Origin: Xanthomonas campestris pv. phormiicola
Lineage (GTDB): Bacteria; Pseudomonadota; Gammaproteobacteria; Xanthomonadales; Xanthomonadaceae
Direction: 5' to 3'
DNA: 64,000 nt
Assembly (NCBI GenBank): GCA_025666215.1
Contig: CP102593.1
Span: 1 to 64,000, forward strand
Each line of letters begins with the position of its first letter. Position 1 is the first letter of the stretch. A program made the position numbers and the translations under genes. Under the pieces are notes generated by a model. The model worked only from the letters and a program-made list of their open reading frames with translations. It searched no databases and had not been told where the DNA came from. Shown here in pieces: positions 33,580-42,870 of the stretch.

Positions 33580-34556
33580 TGGCGCGCCCGATCTGGACCG
33601 GCACCCTGTCCTTCGGCCTGCTCAACGTGCCGGTGGCGCTGATGTCCGGCGAACGCCGCATCGACCTGCACTTCCGCATGCTCGATGCGCGCGACAAGCG
33701 CCCGATCCGTTTCGAGCGGGTCAACGCCGACACCGGCGAAGAGGTGCCGTGGAAGGACATCGTCAAGGCCTTCGAGTACAGCAAGGGCAACTACGTGGTG
33801 GTCGAGCAGAAGGACATCGCCTCGGCCGCGCCGGAAAGCCACGAAACGGTGGAAGTGGAGGCCTTCGTCGACGCCGCCGACATCGACCTGCGCTATTTCG
33901 AGAAACCCTACGTGCTGGTGCCGGGCAAGAAGGCCGAGAAGGGCTACGTGCTGCTGCGCGAGACGCTGCGCGCCACCGGCAAGGTCGGCATCGCGCGGGT
34001 GGTGATCCGCACCCGCGAATACCTGTCGGCGGTGCTGCCGCAGGAGGACGCGCTGGTGCTGATCCTGCTGCGCTATCCGCAGGAGCTGGTCGATCTGGAG
34101 GACTACACGCTGCCCAGCGGCAAGGCCGCCGACTACCGGATCAGCGCCAAGGAAACCGAGATGGCCGCGCAGCTGATCGGCTCGATGTCCGGCAAGTGGG
34201 ATCCGGCGTCCTATCACGACGAGTTCCGCGAACGCCTGCAGGCGGTGATCCAGAAGCGGATCGAGGCGCAGGAAGGCACCGCGCAGGTGGACGACGAGAC
34301 CGACGCGCCGCAGCGCGAGGATGCCGCCACCAACGTGGTCGATTTCATGTCGCTGCTGCAGAAGAGCCTGGACGCCAAGCGGCGCACGCCGGCGAAACAG
34401 GCCGAGGCGTCGGTCCCGGTGCGCAAGACCGCGAAGAAGCCGGCCAAGAAAGCGGCGAAGAAGGCCGCCAAGCCTGGCGCGACATCCGCGAGCAAGGCCA
34501 AGCCGGCGAAAAAGCCCGCCGCAAGCAAGCTGCCGGCGCGGCGCAAGGCGGGGTAG
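33579..34556 (+). CDS. ku: Bacterial Ku protein (NHEJ)
   Basis: Homodimer that encircles broken DNA ends and recruits LigD. 325 aa starting MARPIWTGTLSFGLLNVPVA, the hallmark of the family; the core ends around 265. The C-terminal tail (about 270-325) is Lys/Ala-rich (KKPAKKAAKKAAKP), as in other bacterial Ku proteins, and probably binds DNA. ligD follows 6 bp downstream. Confidence 0.96.
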   Translation: MARPIWTGTLSFGLLNVPVALMSGERRIDLHFRMLDARDKRPIRFERVNADTGEEVPWKDIVKAFEYSKGNYVVVEQKDIASAAPESHETVEVEAFVDAADIDLRYFEKPYVLVPGKKAEKGYVLLRETLRATGKVGIARVVIRTREYLSAVLPQEDALVLILLRYPQELVDLEDYTLPSGKAADYRISAKETEMAAQLIGSMSGKWDPASYHDEFRERLQAVIQKRIEAQEGTAQVDDETDAPQREDAATNVVDFMSLLQKSLDAKRRTPAKQAEASVPVRKTAKKPAKKAAKKAAKPGATSASKAKPAKKPAASKLPARRKAG

Positions 34557-34562
34557 GGCGCG

Positions 34563-37313
34563 ATGAGCCTGCGCGAATACGCCCGCAAGCGCCGCTTCGG
34601 CGCGACCCCGGAACCGGCCGACGACAGCGCCGCGGCGCCGTCGCGGCGGCCGATCTTCGTCGTGCAGCTGCACCACGCCAGTTCGCGCCACTACGATTTT
34701 CGCCTGGAAGCCGATGGCGTGCTGAAGAGCTGGGCGGTGCCGAAGGGGCCGTCGCTGCGCGTGGGCGAAAAGCGCCTGGCGGTGCAGGTGGAAGACCATC
34801 CGCTGTCCTATGCCGGCTTTGCCGGCGATATTCCCGACGGCCATTACGGCGCCGGCCATGTCGAGGGGTTCGACCACGGCACCTGGTCGTGCGACGGCGA
34901 GCCGCTGGCCGCGATCGCCGCCGGCAAGCTGGATTTCGTGCTGCACGGCGAGCGCCTCAACGGCAACTGGAAACTGCTGCGCACCGCGCTGCGCGGCAAG
35001 CAGCCGCAGTGGCTGCTGATCAAGCGCGACGACGCGTTCGCCGCCGATCGCGAGGCCGACGACCTGCTGCAGGAGCCGCTGGCGGCCGCTGCCAAGCGCG
35101 CCGCCAAGGCGACCAAGGCGACCAAGGCGACCAAGGCGACCAAGGCCAGCAAGGCAAAACCCACGCGCGGCCAAGCGCCGGCCGCAACTGCCGCACCCCG
35201 CGCAGCGCGGCCGCGGCGCAGCGATGCGGCCTGGCGCAAGCGCGCGCTGGCGCTGGACGGCGCACGCGATGGTCCATGTCCGCCAGGCGAGCGCGCACAG
35301 CTGACCACCTTGCGCGAGCGCGCCCCCGACGGCGCGCAGTGGCTGCATGAGATCAAATGGGACGGCTATCGCCTGCTCGCCGATCTCGAGGCCGGCCAGG
35401 CCACGCTGCGCTCGCGCAACGACCAGGCCTGGACCGAGAGCTTCCCCGGGGTCGCGCACGCGGTGCAGGCGCTGCCGGTCAGCCAGGCGCGGCTGGACGG
35501 CGAGCTGGTGGTGCTCGACGCGGACGGCCGCAGCGATTTCTCCGCCTTGCAGCGGGTCATCGACGGCAGCTCCAGGCAGCCGCTGCGCTACCTGGCGTTC
35601 GATCTGCTCGGCGTGGCCGGGGTGGACCTGCGCGACGTGCCGCTGCTGCAGCGCAAGCAGTTGTTGCGCACGCTGCTGGGCGATGCGCCGGGCGTGCTGG
35701 CCTACAGCGATCACGTGCTCGGCCATGGTCCGGAGGTGTTCGCCGCCGCGGCCGCCAAGGGCTACGAAGGCGTGATCAGCAAGCGCGTGGACGCGCGCCA
35801 TCACGGCGGCCGCGGCGGCGACTGGGTCAAGACCAAGCACGAGAACAGCGACGAGTTCGTCATCGTCGGCTACACCGATCCCAAGGGCGCGCGCAATGGC
35901 TTCGGCTCGCTGCTGCTGGCGCAGCACAGCGATGGCGGGTTGCGCTATGTCGGCCGTGTCGGCACCGGCTTCGACGAGGCCGGCCTGCAGCGGTTGCTTG
36001 CGCAGCTGCAGGCGTTGCACAGCGAGCAGGAGGTGGTGGATCTTCCTGCGCATGCGCCGTTGCCGCGGCGCAGCGTGCACTGGGTGCGGCCGCAGCTGGT
36101 CGCCGAAGTCGCCTTCCGTGGCTGGGCCAAGCAAGGCTTGCTGCGCCAGGCCGCGTTCAAGCGCCTGCGCGAGGACAAGCCGCTGCAGGATCTGGGCGGC
36201 GATCGTGCGCCGCCGCCGCCCGCGCGCCGTGGCAACCACGCCACGGCGGCACGCGTGGCCACGCCGGCAAAGGTGGCAGCGGCCACGCGCGCGGCGGCAA
36301 GGACCGCGCAAGCCAAGGGCAAGCAAGGCCAGGCCGGAATCGGCAAGGCTGCGAAAGAGCGGGCTGCGAACGGCCCGGCCGCGAAAGCGCAGGTCAGGGC
36401 CGCGCCGCGCGCGTCGAAGGCGCGCAAGGCGGTGTCCAGCGCCGCGGCCGCGGCCGATGCGGTGACCGTCACCCATCCCGAGCGCGTGGTGTATCCGGGC
36501 GCCGGCATCAGCAAGGGCGAGGTTGCCGACTACTACCGCGCCATCGCGCCATGGTTGCTGCAGGAAGTCGCCGGCCGTCCGTTGTCGTTGCTGCGCTGCC
36601 CCGACGGCGCCGGCGGCGAATGCTTCTTCCAGAAGCACAACAATCGCGCGCTCGGCCAGCACGTGCACGCGATCGCGCTGAAGCAGAAGAGCGGCACCGA
36701 GGATTACCTGTACATCGACGATCTCGCCGGCCTGCTGGAGCTGGTGCAGATGAACACCCTGGAGCTGCATCCCTGGGGATCGACCGTGGACGATCCCGAG
36801 CACCCGGACCGGCTGGTGTTCGACCTGGACCCGGGCGAGGGCGTGCGCTGGACGCAGATCAAGGCGGCCGCGCGCGAGATCCGCGCCCGCTTGCGCGAGG
36901 CCGGGCTGGAGAGTTTCGTGCGCCTGTCCGGCGGCAAGGGCCTGCACGTGGTGGTGCCGATCGTGCCCGGCGCGGACTGGGAGCAGGCGCGCGATTTCTG
37001 CGAAGCCTTCGCCCAGGCGCTGGCCGCGTTCGCACCCGACCGCTACGTGGCCACGATGAGCAAGGCCAAGCGCAACGGGGTGATCTTCGTCGATTGGCTG
37101 CGCAACGGCCGCGGCAACACCAGCGTGTGCTCGTGGTCGCTGCGCGCGCGCGAGCACGCCACCGTGGCGGTGCCGCTGCGCTGGGAGGAACTGGCGCGGA
37201 TCGCCTCGCCGCAGGCGTTCCCGCTGGCCAAGGCGCTGCAGCGCGCCGCGCGCCTGCGCGAGCATCCGTGGAAGGAGATGGAGACGCTGCAGCAGCGGTT
37301 GCCGGGGAGCTGA
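34563..37313 (+). CDS. ligD: Multifunctional DNA ligase D (phosphoesterase-ligase-polymerase)
   Basis: Processes and seals Ku-bound double-strand breaks. 916 aa in the Pseudomonas-type domain order: 3'-phosphoesterase (about 30-175, with QLHHASSRHYDFRLE), ATP-dependent ligase (about 235-530, nucleophile K265 in EIKWDGYR), and primase-polymerase (about 635-910, metal motif LVFDLDPGEG near 752-761 and SGGKGLHVVVP). Both linkers are low-complexity: the first has a KATKATKATK tandem repeat and the second, about 550-630, is Ala/Lys-rich. This makes it longer than typical 840-aa enzymes. Confidence 0.97.
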   Translation: MSLREYARKRRFGATPEPADDSAAAPSRRPIFVVQLHHASSRHYDFRLEADGVLKSWAVPKGPSLRVGEKRLAVQVEDHPLSYAGFAGDIPDGHYGAGHVEGFDHGTWSCDGEPLAAIAAGKLDFVLHGERLNGNWKLLRTALRGKQPQWLLIKRDDAFAADREADDLLQEPLAAAAKRAAKATKATKATKATKASKAKPTRGQAPAATAAPRAARPRRSDAAWRKRALALDGARDGPCPPGERAQLTTLRERAPDGAQWLHEIKWDGYRLLADLEAGQATLRSRNDQAWTESFPGVAHAVQALPVSQARLDGELVVLDADGRSDFSALQRVIDGSSRQPLRYLAFDLLGVAGVDLRDVPLLQRKQLLRTLLGDAPGVLAYSDHVLGHGPEVFAAAAAKGYEGVISKRVDARHHGGRGGDWVKTKHENSDEFVIVGYTDPKGARNGFGSLLLAQHSDGGLRYVGRVGTGFDEAGLQRLLAQLQALHSEQEVVDLPAHAPLPRRSVHWVRPQLVAEVAFRGWAKQGLLRQAAFKRLREDKPLQDLGGDRAPPPPARRGNHATAARVATPAKVAAATRAAARTAQAKGKQGQAGIGKAAKERAANGPAAKAQVRAAPRASKARKAVSSAAAAADAVTVTHPERVVYPGAGISKGEVADYYRAIAPWLLQEVAGRPLSLLRCPDGAGGECFFQKHNNRALGQHVHAIALKQKSGTEDYLYIDDLAGLLELVQMNTLELHPWGSTVDDPEHPDRLVFDLDPGEGVRWTQIKAAAREIRARLREAGLESFVRLSGGKGLHVVVPIVPGADWEQARDFCEAFAQALAAFAPDRYVATMSKAKRNGVIFVDWLRNGRGNTSVCSWSLRAREHATVAVPLRWEELARIASPQAFPLAKALQRAARLREHPWKEMETLQQRLPGS

Positions 37314-37365
37314 GCCGGACGGATTGCGGCGTCCCGTTGTCTGCCTTTCCGGCATCTGGTGGCGA

Positions 37366-37496
37366 ACCGCGTCGCGACTGAAGGGCACCTCCAACAACTC
37401 CAAAAAACTCGGCTAAAACGCTCGCAAGTCATTGATGCGTATAGCGTGAAATTTTGGGAATTGAGGTTGTTAGAGGTGCCCTGAAGTCGCTCCCAC
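37366..37496. repeat. REP unit interrupted by MITE copy 2
   Basis: CGCGTCGCGACTGAAG and TGAAGTCGCTCCCACAAC are the two halves of one REP unit, separated by the 99-bp element at 37383-37481. The 405-bp gap between ligD and lldD holds this, one more REP unit and no recognisable gene. Confidence 0.85.
37383..37481 (-). mobile_element. MITE-like element, copy 2
   Basis: 99 bp with perfect ends GGGCACCTC/GAGGTGCCC and TGAA(G) target duplication on both sides. Compared with copy 1 (12715-12811) it is inverted. No ORF. Both copies interrupt the REP hairpin at the same position. Confidence 0.8.
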
Positions 37497-37540
37497 AACA
37501 AGCGGCGTGTCTCGCACACACATCTCAGCTCTCGTATCCA

Positions 37541-37566
37541 TTGTGGGAGCGACTTCAGTCGCGACG
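37541..37566 (+). repeat. REP-like palindrome, single copy
   Basis: TTGTGGGAGCGACTTCAGTC followed by GCGAC; same unit as at 2879. Confidence 0.8.
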
Positions 37567-37718
37567 AACGAAGTCTTGAGCCATCCGTTGGCGCCGACCC
37601 TTGCAAACCGACGGCATCTCCGCGGTGCCGCACTCGGCGGCATGCGCCAGCGCCACGCGCGATGCAGACACGCGATGCTCGCCGCGTCGCGGACCCGCGG
37701 CGCCGATGCCGAAGCGGA

Positions 37719-38879
37719 CTACGGCGACACGGCGGACTCGCGGGTGACCCGCGCCAGCGAATCGCGCGAGATCGCCGCGATCGACTTCGCCCCGGTCAGC
37801 GTCATCGCCACCCGCATCTCCTTCTCCACCAGGGTCAGCAGGTTCTCCACCCCGGCCTGGCCGGCCGCGGCCAGCGCATAGACGAAGGCGCGGCCGAGCA
37901 GCACCGCGTCGGCGCCGAGCGCGAGCATGCGCACCACGTCCAGGCCGCTGCGGATGCCGGAGTCGGCCAGGATCTTCAGCTCGCCCTTCACCGCGTCGGC
38001 GATCGCCGGCAGCGCGCGCGCGCTGGACAGCACGCCGTCGAGCTGGCGCCCGCCATGGTTGGAGACCACGATGCCGTCGGCGCCGAAGCGCACCGCGTCG
38101 CGCGCATCGTCCGGATCGAGGATGCCCTTGATCACCATCGGCCCGGTCCAGAACTCGCGGATCCACTCCAGATCCTTCCACGAGATCGACGGGTCGAAGT
38201 TCGCGCCTAGCCAGCCGATGTAGTCGGCCAGCCCGGTCGGGTGGCCGCGGTAGGCGGAGATGTTGCCCAGGTCGTGCGGCCGCCCCAGCAGGCCCACGTC
38301 CCAGGCCCAGCGCGGATGGGTCGCGGCCTGCAGCATGCGCCGCAGCGGCGCATTGGGCCCGCTCATGCCCGAGTGCGCGTCGCGGTAGCGCGCGCCGGGC
38401 GTGGGCATGTCCACGGTGAACACCAGCGTGGTCACGCCGGCGGCCCTGGCCCGTTCCAGCGCGTTGCGCATGAAGCCGCGGTCCTTGAGCACGTACAGCT
38501 GGAACCACATCGGCCGCGCGATCGCCGGCGCCACTTCCTCGATCGGGCACACCGATACCGTGGACAGGGTGAACGGCACGCCCTTGGCCGCCGCGGCGCG
38601 CGCGGCCTGCACCTCGCCGCGGCGCGCGTACATGCCGGTCAGCCCGACCGGGGCCAGCGCCAGCGGCAGCGCCAGGCGCTCGCCGAACAGCTCGGTCTCC
38701 AGGCTCAGCGCGGCCATGTCGCGCAGCACCCGCTGGCGCAGCGCGATGTCGGCCAGGTCGGCGACGTTGCGCCGCAGCGTGTGCTCGGCGTAGGCGCCGC
38801 CATCGATGTAGTGGAACAGGAACGGCGGCAGCCGCGCTTGCGCGGCGGCGCGGTAGTCGGAAGCGGCGGAAATGATCAT
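37719..38879 (-). CDS. lldD: L-lactate dehydrogenase (FMN, quinone-linked)
   Basis: Membrane-associated flavoenzyme oxidising L-lactate to pyruvate. 386 aa from the ATG at 38879 ([20 protein letters not shown]), the family length; the open frame continues upstream but overlaps lldR. FMN/substrate motifs include the Tyr in [21 protein letters not shown] with the catalytic His, and [10 protein letters not shown]. lldR lies 11 bp upstream on the same strand, so the two form an operon. Confidence 0.96.
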   Translation of the reverse strand: MIISAASDYRAAAQARLPPFLFHYIDGGAYAEHTLRRNVADLADIALRQRVLRDMAALSLETELFGERLALPLALAPVGLTGMYARRGEVQAARAAAAKGVPFTLSTVSVCPIEEVAPAIARPMWFQLYVLKDRGFMRNALERARAAGVTTLVFTVDMPTPGARYRDAHSGMSGPNAPLRRMLQAATHPRWAWDVGLLGRPHDLGNISAYRGHPTGLADYIGWLGANFDPSISWKDLEWIREFWTGPMVIKGILDPDDARDAVRFGADGIVVSNHGGRQLDGVLSSARALPAIADAVKGELKILADSGIRSGLDVVRMLALGADAVLLGRAFVYALAAAGQAGVENLLTLVEKEMRVAMTLTGAKSIAAISRDSLARVTRESAVSP

Positions 38880-38890
38880 CGGCGCGGTCG

Positions 38891-39754
38891 TCAGGGAGAG
38901 GAGGGCAGGCGCGAGGCGCGCGCACGGCGCGCCTCGTCCTCGTCGAGGCTGCGCAGCGAGGTGTGCACGAAGGCCAGGTGCGCATGCGCGGCATCGCGTG
39001 CGCGTTCCGGCTCGCCGGCCAGGATCGCGTCGCACAGCGCGCGGTGCTGCGCCAGCAGCGGCGCGAAGGTGCGCGGCGACTGGAACAGCTTGTGCCGGCT
39101 CTGCGAGATGTTGGTCTGCAGCAGGTCGAACAGGCCGCGCATCACCTGCAGCAGCACGCGGTTGTGCGCGGCCTCGGCAATGGCCAGGTGGAAGTCGGCG
39201 TCGGCGCGCGCCTCGGCGGCCGCATCGCCCTGCGCATGCGCCTGCAGCATCGCCTCGAACGCAGCGGCGATGCGCGCGCGGTCGGCGTCGGTGGCGCGCA
39301 GCGCGGCATGCCAGGCGGTGGCGCCTTCCAGCGCATGGCGGGTCTCCAGCACGTCGAAGCGGTATTCCGGATCGCCCTGCAGCAGCGGCAGGAACGGTTG
39401 CAGCGGCGCCACCACCCGCTCTTCGGGCGTGTGCGGCCGCTGCACGTAGGTGCCGCCGCCGGCGCGCGCGCGCAGCAGCCCCTGGCTGGCGAGCTGGGCG
39501 ATGGCCTCGCGCAATGCGGTGCGCGAGACGCCCAGTTCCAGCGCCAGGGTGCGCTCGGCCGGCAGGCGCTGTTCCGGCTGCAGCCCGCGTTGCGCGATCA
39601 GCGCACGCAGCTGCGCGGCGACGCGATCGCTGAGCCGGCCGCCGCCGGGCGTGGCCGCGGTCGCGGTCGCCTCGGGCACTGCATCGCGGGGGCCGCCGCT
39701 TGCCGCCGGCCGGGCCGGCGTGCCGCTTGTCGCGGATGCGGATGAATTGGTCAT
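38891..39754 (-). CDS. lldR: GntR/FCD-family regulator LldR
   Basis: 287 aa. N-terminal winged helix (about 45-110, with [24 protein letters not shown]) and C-terminal FCD ligand-binding domain (about 125-270, with the [17 protein letters not shown] metal/ligand residues). It precedes lldD and is the expected lactate-responsive repressor. The start codon at 39754 lies within a TTGGT-N3-ACCAA operator, so the protein probably represses its own expression. The N-terminal 40 residues are Ala/Ser/Pro-rich and likely disordered. Confidence 0.92.
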   Translation of the reverse strand: MTNSSASATSGTPARPAASGGPRDAVPEATATAATPGGGRLSDRVAAQLRALIAQRGLQPEQRLPAERTLALELGVSRTALREAIAQLASQGLLRARAGGGTYVQRPHTPEERVVAPLQPFLPLLQGDPEYRFDVLETRHALEGATAWHAALRATDADRARIAAAFEAMLQAHAQGDAAAEARADADFHLAIAEAAHNRVLLQVMRGLFDLLQTNISQSRHKLFQSPRTFAPLLAQHRALCDAILAGEPERARDAAHAHLAFVHTSLRSLDEDEARRARASRLPSSP

Positions 39755-39760
39755 ACCAAT
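39746..39760. promoter_or_regulatory. LldR-type operator 1, overlapping the lldR start codon
   Basis: ATTGGTCATACCAAT is a perfect 15-bp inverted repeat of the TTGGT-N3-ACCAA type recognised by LldR/FadR-like FCD regulators. The lldR ATG occupies its centre. Confidence 0.75.
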
Positions 39761-39843
39761 GTCTTCGGGCGGCACGCCGGGGTGGTCATTAGATCGCCGT
39801 GCGTTCCGCAAAGTCAATTGCAGAAGGGAGGAGGCGTCCGATT

Positions 39844-39856
39844 TTGGTCGTACCAA
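39844..39856. promoter_or_regulatory. LldR-type operator 2
   Basis: TTGGTCGTACCAA, same motif, centred 97 bp upstream of operator 1 and next to the stop codon of the upstream gene. Two sites at this spacing allow looping. Confidence 0.75.
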
Positions 39857-40312
39857 TCACAGCATCCCGTAACGCGCCATCGTCGCAGCCAGCACGAACA
39901 CCAGCCCCAGTAGGCCCAGTTCGGCGCAGACGAGGCGGTACAGCGCGGCCACCTGCACCGGCGGCGGCACGAACCCCGGCTGCAGGCGGCTCTGGCGGCG
40001 CCAGCGCAGCAGACGCAGCGTGGGCAGCAGCGACAGCAGCCCGATTGTCGCGAACACGCCCAGCTTGGCCCAGAACCAGGGGTTGTGCAGGTAGTAGTCC
40101 GGGCCCTTGAGTCCGTAGCGCACGCGCAGGCCGCCGACGATCAGGATCAGCAGCGCCGCCACCCCGTACGCGGCGTCCGCGCGCAGCAGCCGCGCCAGTC
40201 GCAGCGCATGCGGCGGTTCGCGCAGCAGCGTCCATTCGATCACCAGCGCTGCGCTCAGCAGCAGCAAGGCCAGGTGGTGCAGCACCGCGAGCAGCAGGTC
40301 GAGCGCGCCCAT
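39857..40312 (-). CDS. DUF2214-type four-span membrane protein
   Basis: 151 aa (MGALDLLLAVLHHLALLLL...). About four membrane spans with a conserved-looking HH pair in the first and YGLKGPDYYLHNPWFWAKL between spans two and three, the DUF2214 pattern as I recall it. Function unknown. Last gene of a three-gene minus-strand set; starts 10 bp after the methyltransferase-like gene ends. Confidence 0.8.
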   Translation of the reverse strand: MGALDLLLAVLHHLALLLLSAALVIEWTLLREPPHALRLARLLRADAAYGVAALLILIVGGLRVRYGLKGPDYYLHNPWFWAKLGVFATIGLLSLLPTLRLLRWRRQSRLQPGFVPPPVQVAALYRLVCAELGLLGLVFVLAATMARYGML

Positions 40313-40322
40313 CGACCGCACC

Positions 40323-40892
40323 TCACCAGACGAACGGCAGCAGCCGCCAGCTGTGCGCGGCGTAGTCGGGGTACTCGCGCGGGAACGCCTGGGTCAGCGC
40401 GGCTTCCTCCACGCGGATGCGGCGCAGGAATGCCCAGGTCACCGGCAGCACGATCACCAGCAGCGACAGCACGTTGCCCAGGCCGACCGCCAGTCCATAG
40501 AACGCCAGCAGCGCGCCGGTGTAGGAAGGGTGGCGCAGATAGCGGTACGGCCCATGGCGGATCAGCCGGTGGTCGTCCTGGATGGTCACGTCCACCGTGA
40601 ACCAGCGCGCCAGCACCCGGATCGCCCACAGCCGCAGCGCCAGCCCGCCGGCCAGCAGCGCGCAGCCCAGCCAGCGCGCCGGCTCCTGCAGCGCCGGCGC
40701 ATAACGCCACACGCCGACGAAGGCCAGCAGCACGCCCACCGCCACCGCTGCGTACAGCACGCGCCACAGCAGCTGCAGCGTGCCCTGGTCGCGCGCGCCT
40801 CCATCGGCCGCGCGGCGGCGGTGGCTGAGCAGCAGTTCGTAGACGCCCCAGGCCAGATTGAGCGCGATGAACAGCGTATCGGGAAGATGCAT
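40323..40892 (-). CDS. Isoprenylcysteine carboxyl methyltransferase-family membrane protein
   Basis: 189 aa, about four or five spans. The C-terminal RHGPYRYLRHPSYTGALL and REYPDYAAHSWRLLPFVW form the S-adenosylmethionine-binding ICMT/PEMT signature. Bacterial members may methylate lipids or prenylated groups; the substrate is unknown. It lies between a CPBP protease and a DUF2214 gene; ICMT and CPBP proteins act successively on prenylated proteins in eukaryotes, which makes their adjacency suggestive. Confidence 0.88.
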   Translation of the reverse strand: MHLPDTLFIALNLAWGVYELLLSHRRRAADGGARDQGTLQLLWRVLYAAVAVGVLLAFVGVWRYAPALQEPARWLGCALLAGGLALRLWAIRVLARWFTVDVTIQDDHRLIRHGPYRYLRHPSYTGALLAFYGLAVGLGNVLSLLVIVLPVTWAFLRRIRVEEAALTQAFPREYPDYAAHSWRLLPFVW

Positions 40893-40916
40893 GGCATGAC
40901 TCCGTGGATGGATGGA

Positions 40917-41633
40917 TCAGGAAGAATGCGGAAGGACGGCCAGCACGGCGGATAGGATCAGCAGCCAGTGAACGACGATGTTGGGCCATAGGCGGCCACT
41001 GACGATGAACTGCAGGCACAGTGCCAGGCCCCATAGGAAAAACCACCAGAACTGGTCGATCGACTTGAGCCCGTGCTGGAACACGAAGGCCAGCGTGGCC
41101 ACGCCGCTGGAAACCCAGGCACCCAGTCCCCGGCTGCGCAGCGCCTGCAGTGCGAAGCCGCGGTAGACGAGTTCCTCGCACAGGCCGCCGAGCAACGCCA
41201 TGCAGATGAACACCATGCGGCTGGCGGTGCTCTGCGGCGCCAGGTTGGCCAGGTCGGAAAGCTTGGCCGGATCGACCGCGCCGGTGAGTCGGAGCGCGAA
41301 TTCGACCGTTGCCACCAGGCACAGCGCGAACAGCAGGTAGCCGCCGATCAGGGCGACGCTGCCCCGCCGGCCGAACCCATAGCCAAGATCGCGCCAGTGC
41401 CAGCCGCTGGCACGCAACACGCAGCGAAGCAGCAGGAGTTGCGCGGCATACCAGAGCGTCACCAGGATCCAGAACAGGCTCTGGAAATCCAGGCCATGCG
41501 CCAGGACCACGGGTCGGGCGAGCAAAAGCAGCGACAGCAAGGTGGAGCCCAGCGGCAGGCCGAGCAACAGGCCCAGCAGATAGCGCATCGGCATCGGGGA
41601 AGGCGGGTTAGGGCGGGTCATGGCGGCGTCCAT
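40917..41633 (-). CDS. CPBP family intramembrane protease, second copy
   Basis: 238 aa from 41633 or 234 aa from 41621; neither start has a strong ribosome site. Family motifs: CEELVYRGF (EEXXXR), FVFQHG (FXXXH) and NIVVHW. Similar in type to the gene at 6867 but clearly divergent in sequence. First gene of the minus-strand set ending with DUF2214. Confidence 0.85.
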   Translation of the reverse strand: MDAAMTRPNPPSPMPMRYLLGLLLGLPLGSTLLSLLLLARPVVLAHGLDFQSLFWILVTLWYAAQLLLLRCVLRASGWHWRDLGYGFGRRGSVALIGGYLLFALCLVATVEFALRLTGAVDPAKLSDLANLAPQSTASRMVFICMALLGGLCEELVYRGFALQALRSRGLGAWVSSGVATLAFVFQHGLKSIDQFWWFFLWGLALCLQFIVSGRLWPNIVVHWLLILSAVLAVLPHSS

Positions 41634-41766
41634 GCGGTGGTCGTTCAAGTCTGGCCGTCCGCGCCGCTGCCGACAGCAGCCGCTGGTCATCGATCCGACA
41701 TGCCGGAAGTCACTTTCTGCGCTGGCCCCATTGCCGGCCAGGTGGCGCGCGGTCAGCATGCGCGGC

Positions 41767-42870
41767 ATGAACGGTTTCCTGCGCGAGCTCCTCGAACCCA
41801 AGCGCCTGGCGGCGCTGGTTACCGTGGCGACCGTCCTGTGGTCGTTCCAGCTGGAGCCGCAGGCGCCGGCCGCCTGGCGCTGGACCGCGATCGGGGTGTT
41901 CGCCCTGCCGCTGCTGTTGAGCGGGACCGTCCTGTCGCCACCGCGCCTGCGCGACGTCCTCGTCTGGCTGCAGGCAGGTGCTGCGCTGGCCCTGGTGTGG
42001 ATGGAACCGCGCGCCGGCACCGCGCCGGTATTGCTGGTGGTTGTGGTCGCGCGCGTGGCGTTGGTGTGGGAGCCGCGTCGGGTGCTGCTGATGGTGCTGC
42101 TGGTCAACCTCGGTACGTTCCTGGTGCTGCACGAGGCCGGATTCCGGCGTGCGCTGGCGGTGACCCTGATCTACGCCGGCTTCCACGCCTTCGCCGCGCT
42201 GACCGCGCACTACGCGCGCACCACCGAACTCGCCCGCGAAGCGCTGGCCCGGGTCAACGCCGACCTGCTGGCCACGCGCGCGCTGCTGGCCGACAGCGCC
42301 CGCGACGCCGAACGCCTGCGCCTGGCGCGCGAGCTGCACGACGTGGCCGGGCACAAGCTGACCGCGATGCGGATCAACCTGCGCCTGCTGCTGGCCGATC
42401 CGGACCTGGCGCGGCGCGAGGAACTCGGCGTGGTCGAGCGCCTGTCCGGCGAGCTGCTGGCCGATATCCGCAACGTGGTGCAGTCGCTGCGCGACGACCG
42501 CGGCCTGGACCTGGAGACTGCGCTGCGCGCGCTGGCCGCACCGTTCCCGCGGCCGCAATTGCGGCTGCAGATCGCACCGGACGTGCGCATCACCGATCCG
42601 CAGCTGGCCGAGACCCTGCTGCGGCTGGTGCAGGAAGCGCTGACCAACGCCGCCCGGCATGCCGATGCCGATGAGGTACAGATACGTCTGCATCATGAGG
42701 ATGGGCAATTGCGCGTGGACATCGAGGACGACGGCCGCCGTGCCGAGCGTATCCAGGAAGGCAACGGCATCGCCGGCATGCGTGAGCGCCTGGCCGCGTT
42801 GCGCGGCCGGCTCGAGCTGGGCCGCACGCCGCTGGGCGGCATGCAACTGACCGCGCGACTGCCGCTGTGA
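41767..42870 (+). CDS. DesK/NarX-type sensor histidine kinase
   Basis: 367 aa from 41767 (a further in-frame ATG lies 9 bp upstream). Five or six N-terminal membrane segments (to about 155) without a large periplasmic domain, a HisKA_3 dimerisation domain with phospho-accepting H191 in ARELHDVAGHKL, and a short HATPase domain with NAARHADADE and GNGIAGMRERLAAL. Such kinases sense membrane state or small ligands. It overlaps the response-regulator start by 4 bp. Confidence 0.92.
   Translation: MNGFLRELLEPKRLAALVTVATVLWSFQLEPQAPAAWRWTAIGVFALPLLLSGTVLSPPRLRDVLVWLQAGAALALVWMEPRAGTAPVLLVVVVARVALVWEPRRVLLMVLLVNLGTFLVLHEAGFRRALAVTLIYAGFHAFAALTAHYARTTELAREALARVNADLLATRALLADSARDAERLRLARELHDVAGHKLTAMRINLRLLLADPDLARREELGVVERLSGELLADIRNVVQSLRDDRGLDLETALRALAAPFPRPQLRLQIAPDVRITDPQLAETLLRLVQEALTNAARHADADEVQIRLHHEDGQLRVDIEDDGRRAERIQEGNGIAGMRERLAALRGRLELGRTPLGGMQLTARLPL

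Noticed and set aside
33378..37403. 1341-aa open frame opposite ku-ligD
   Set aside because: Antisense shadow; the plus strand encodes well-conserved Ku and LigD.
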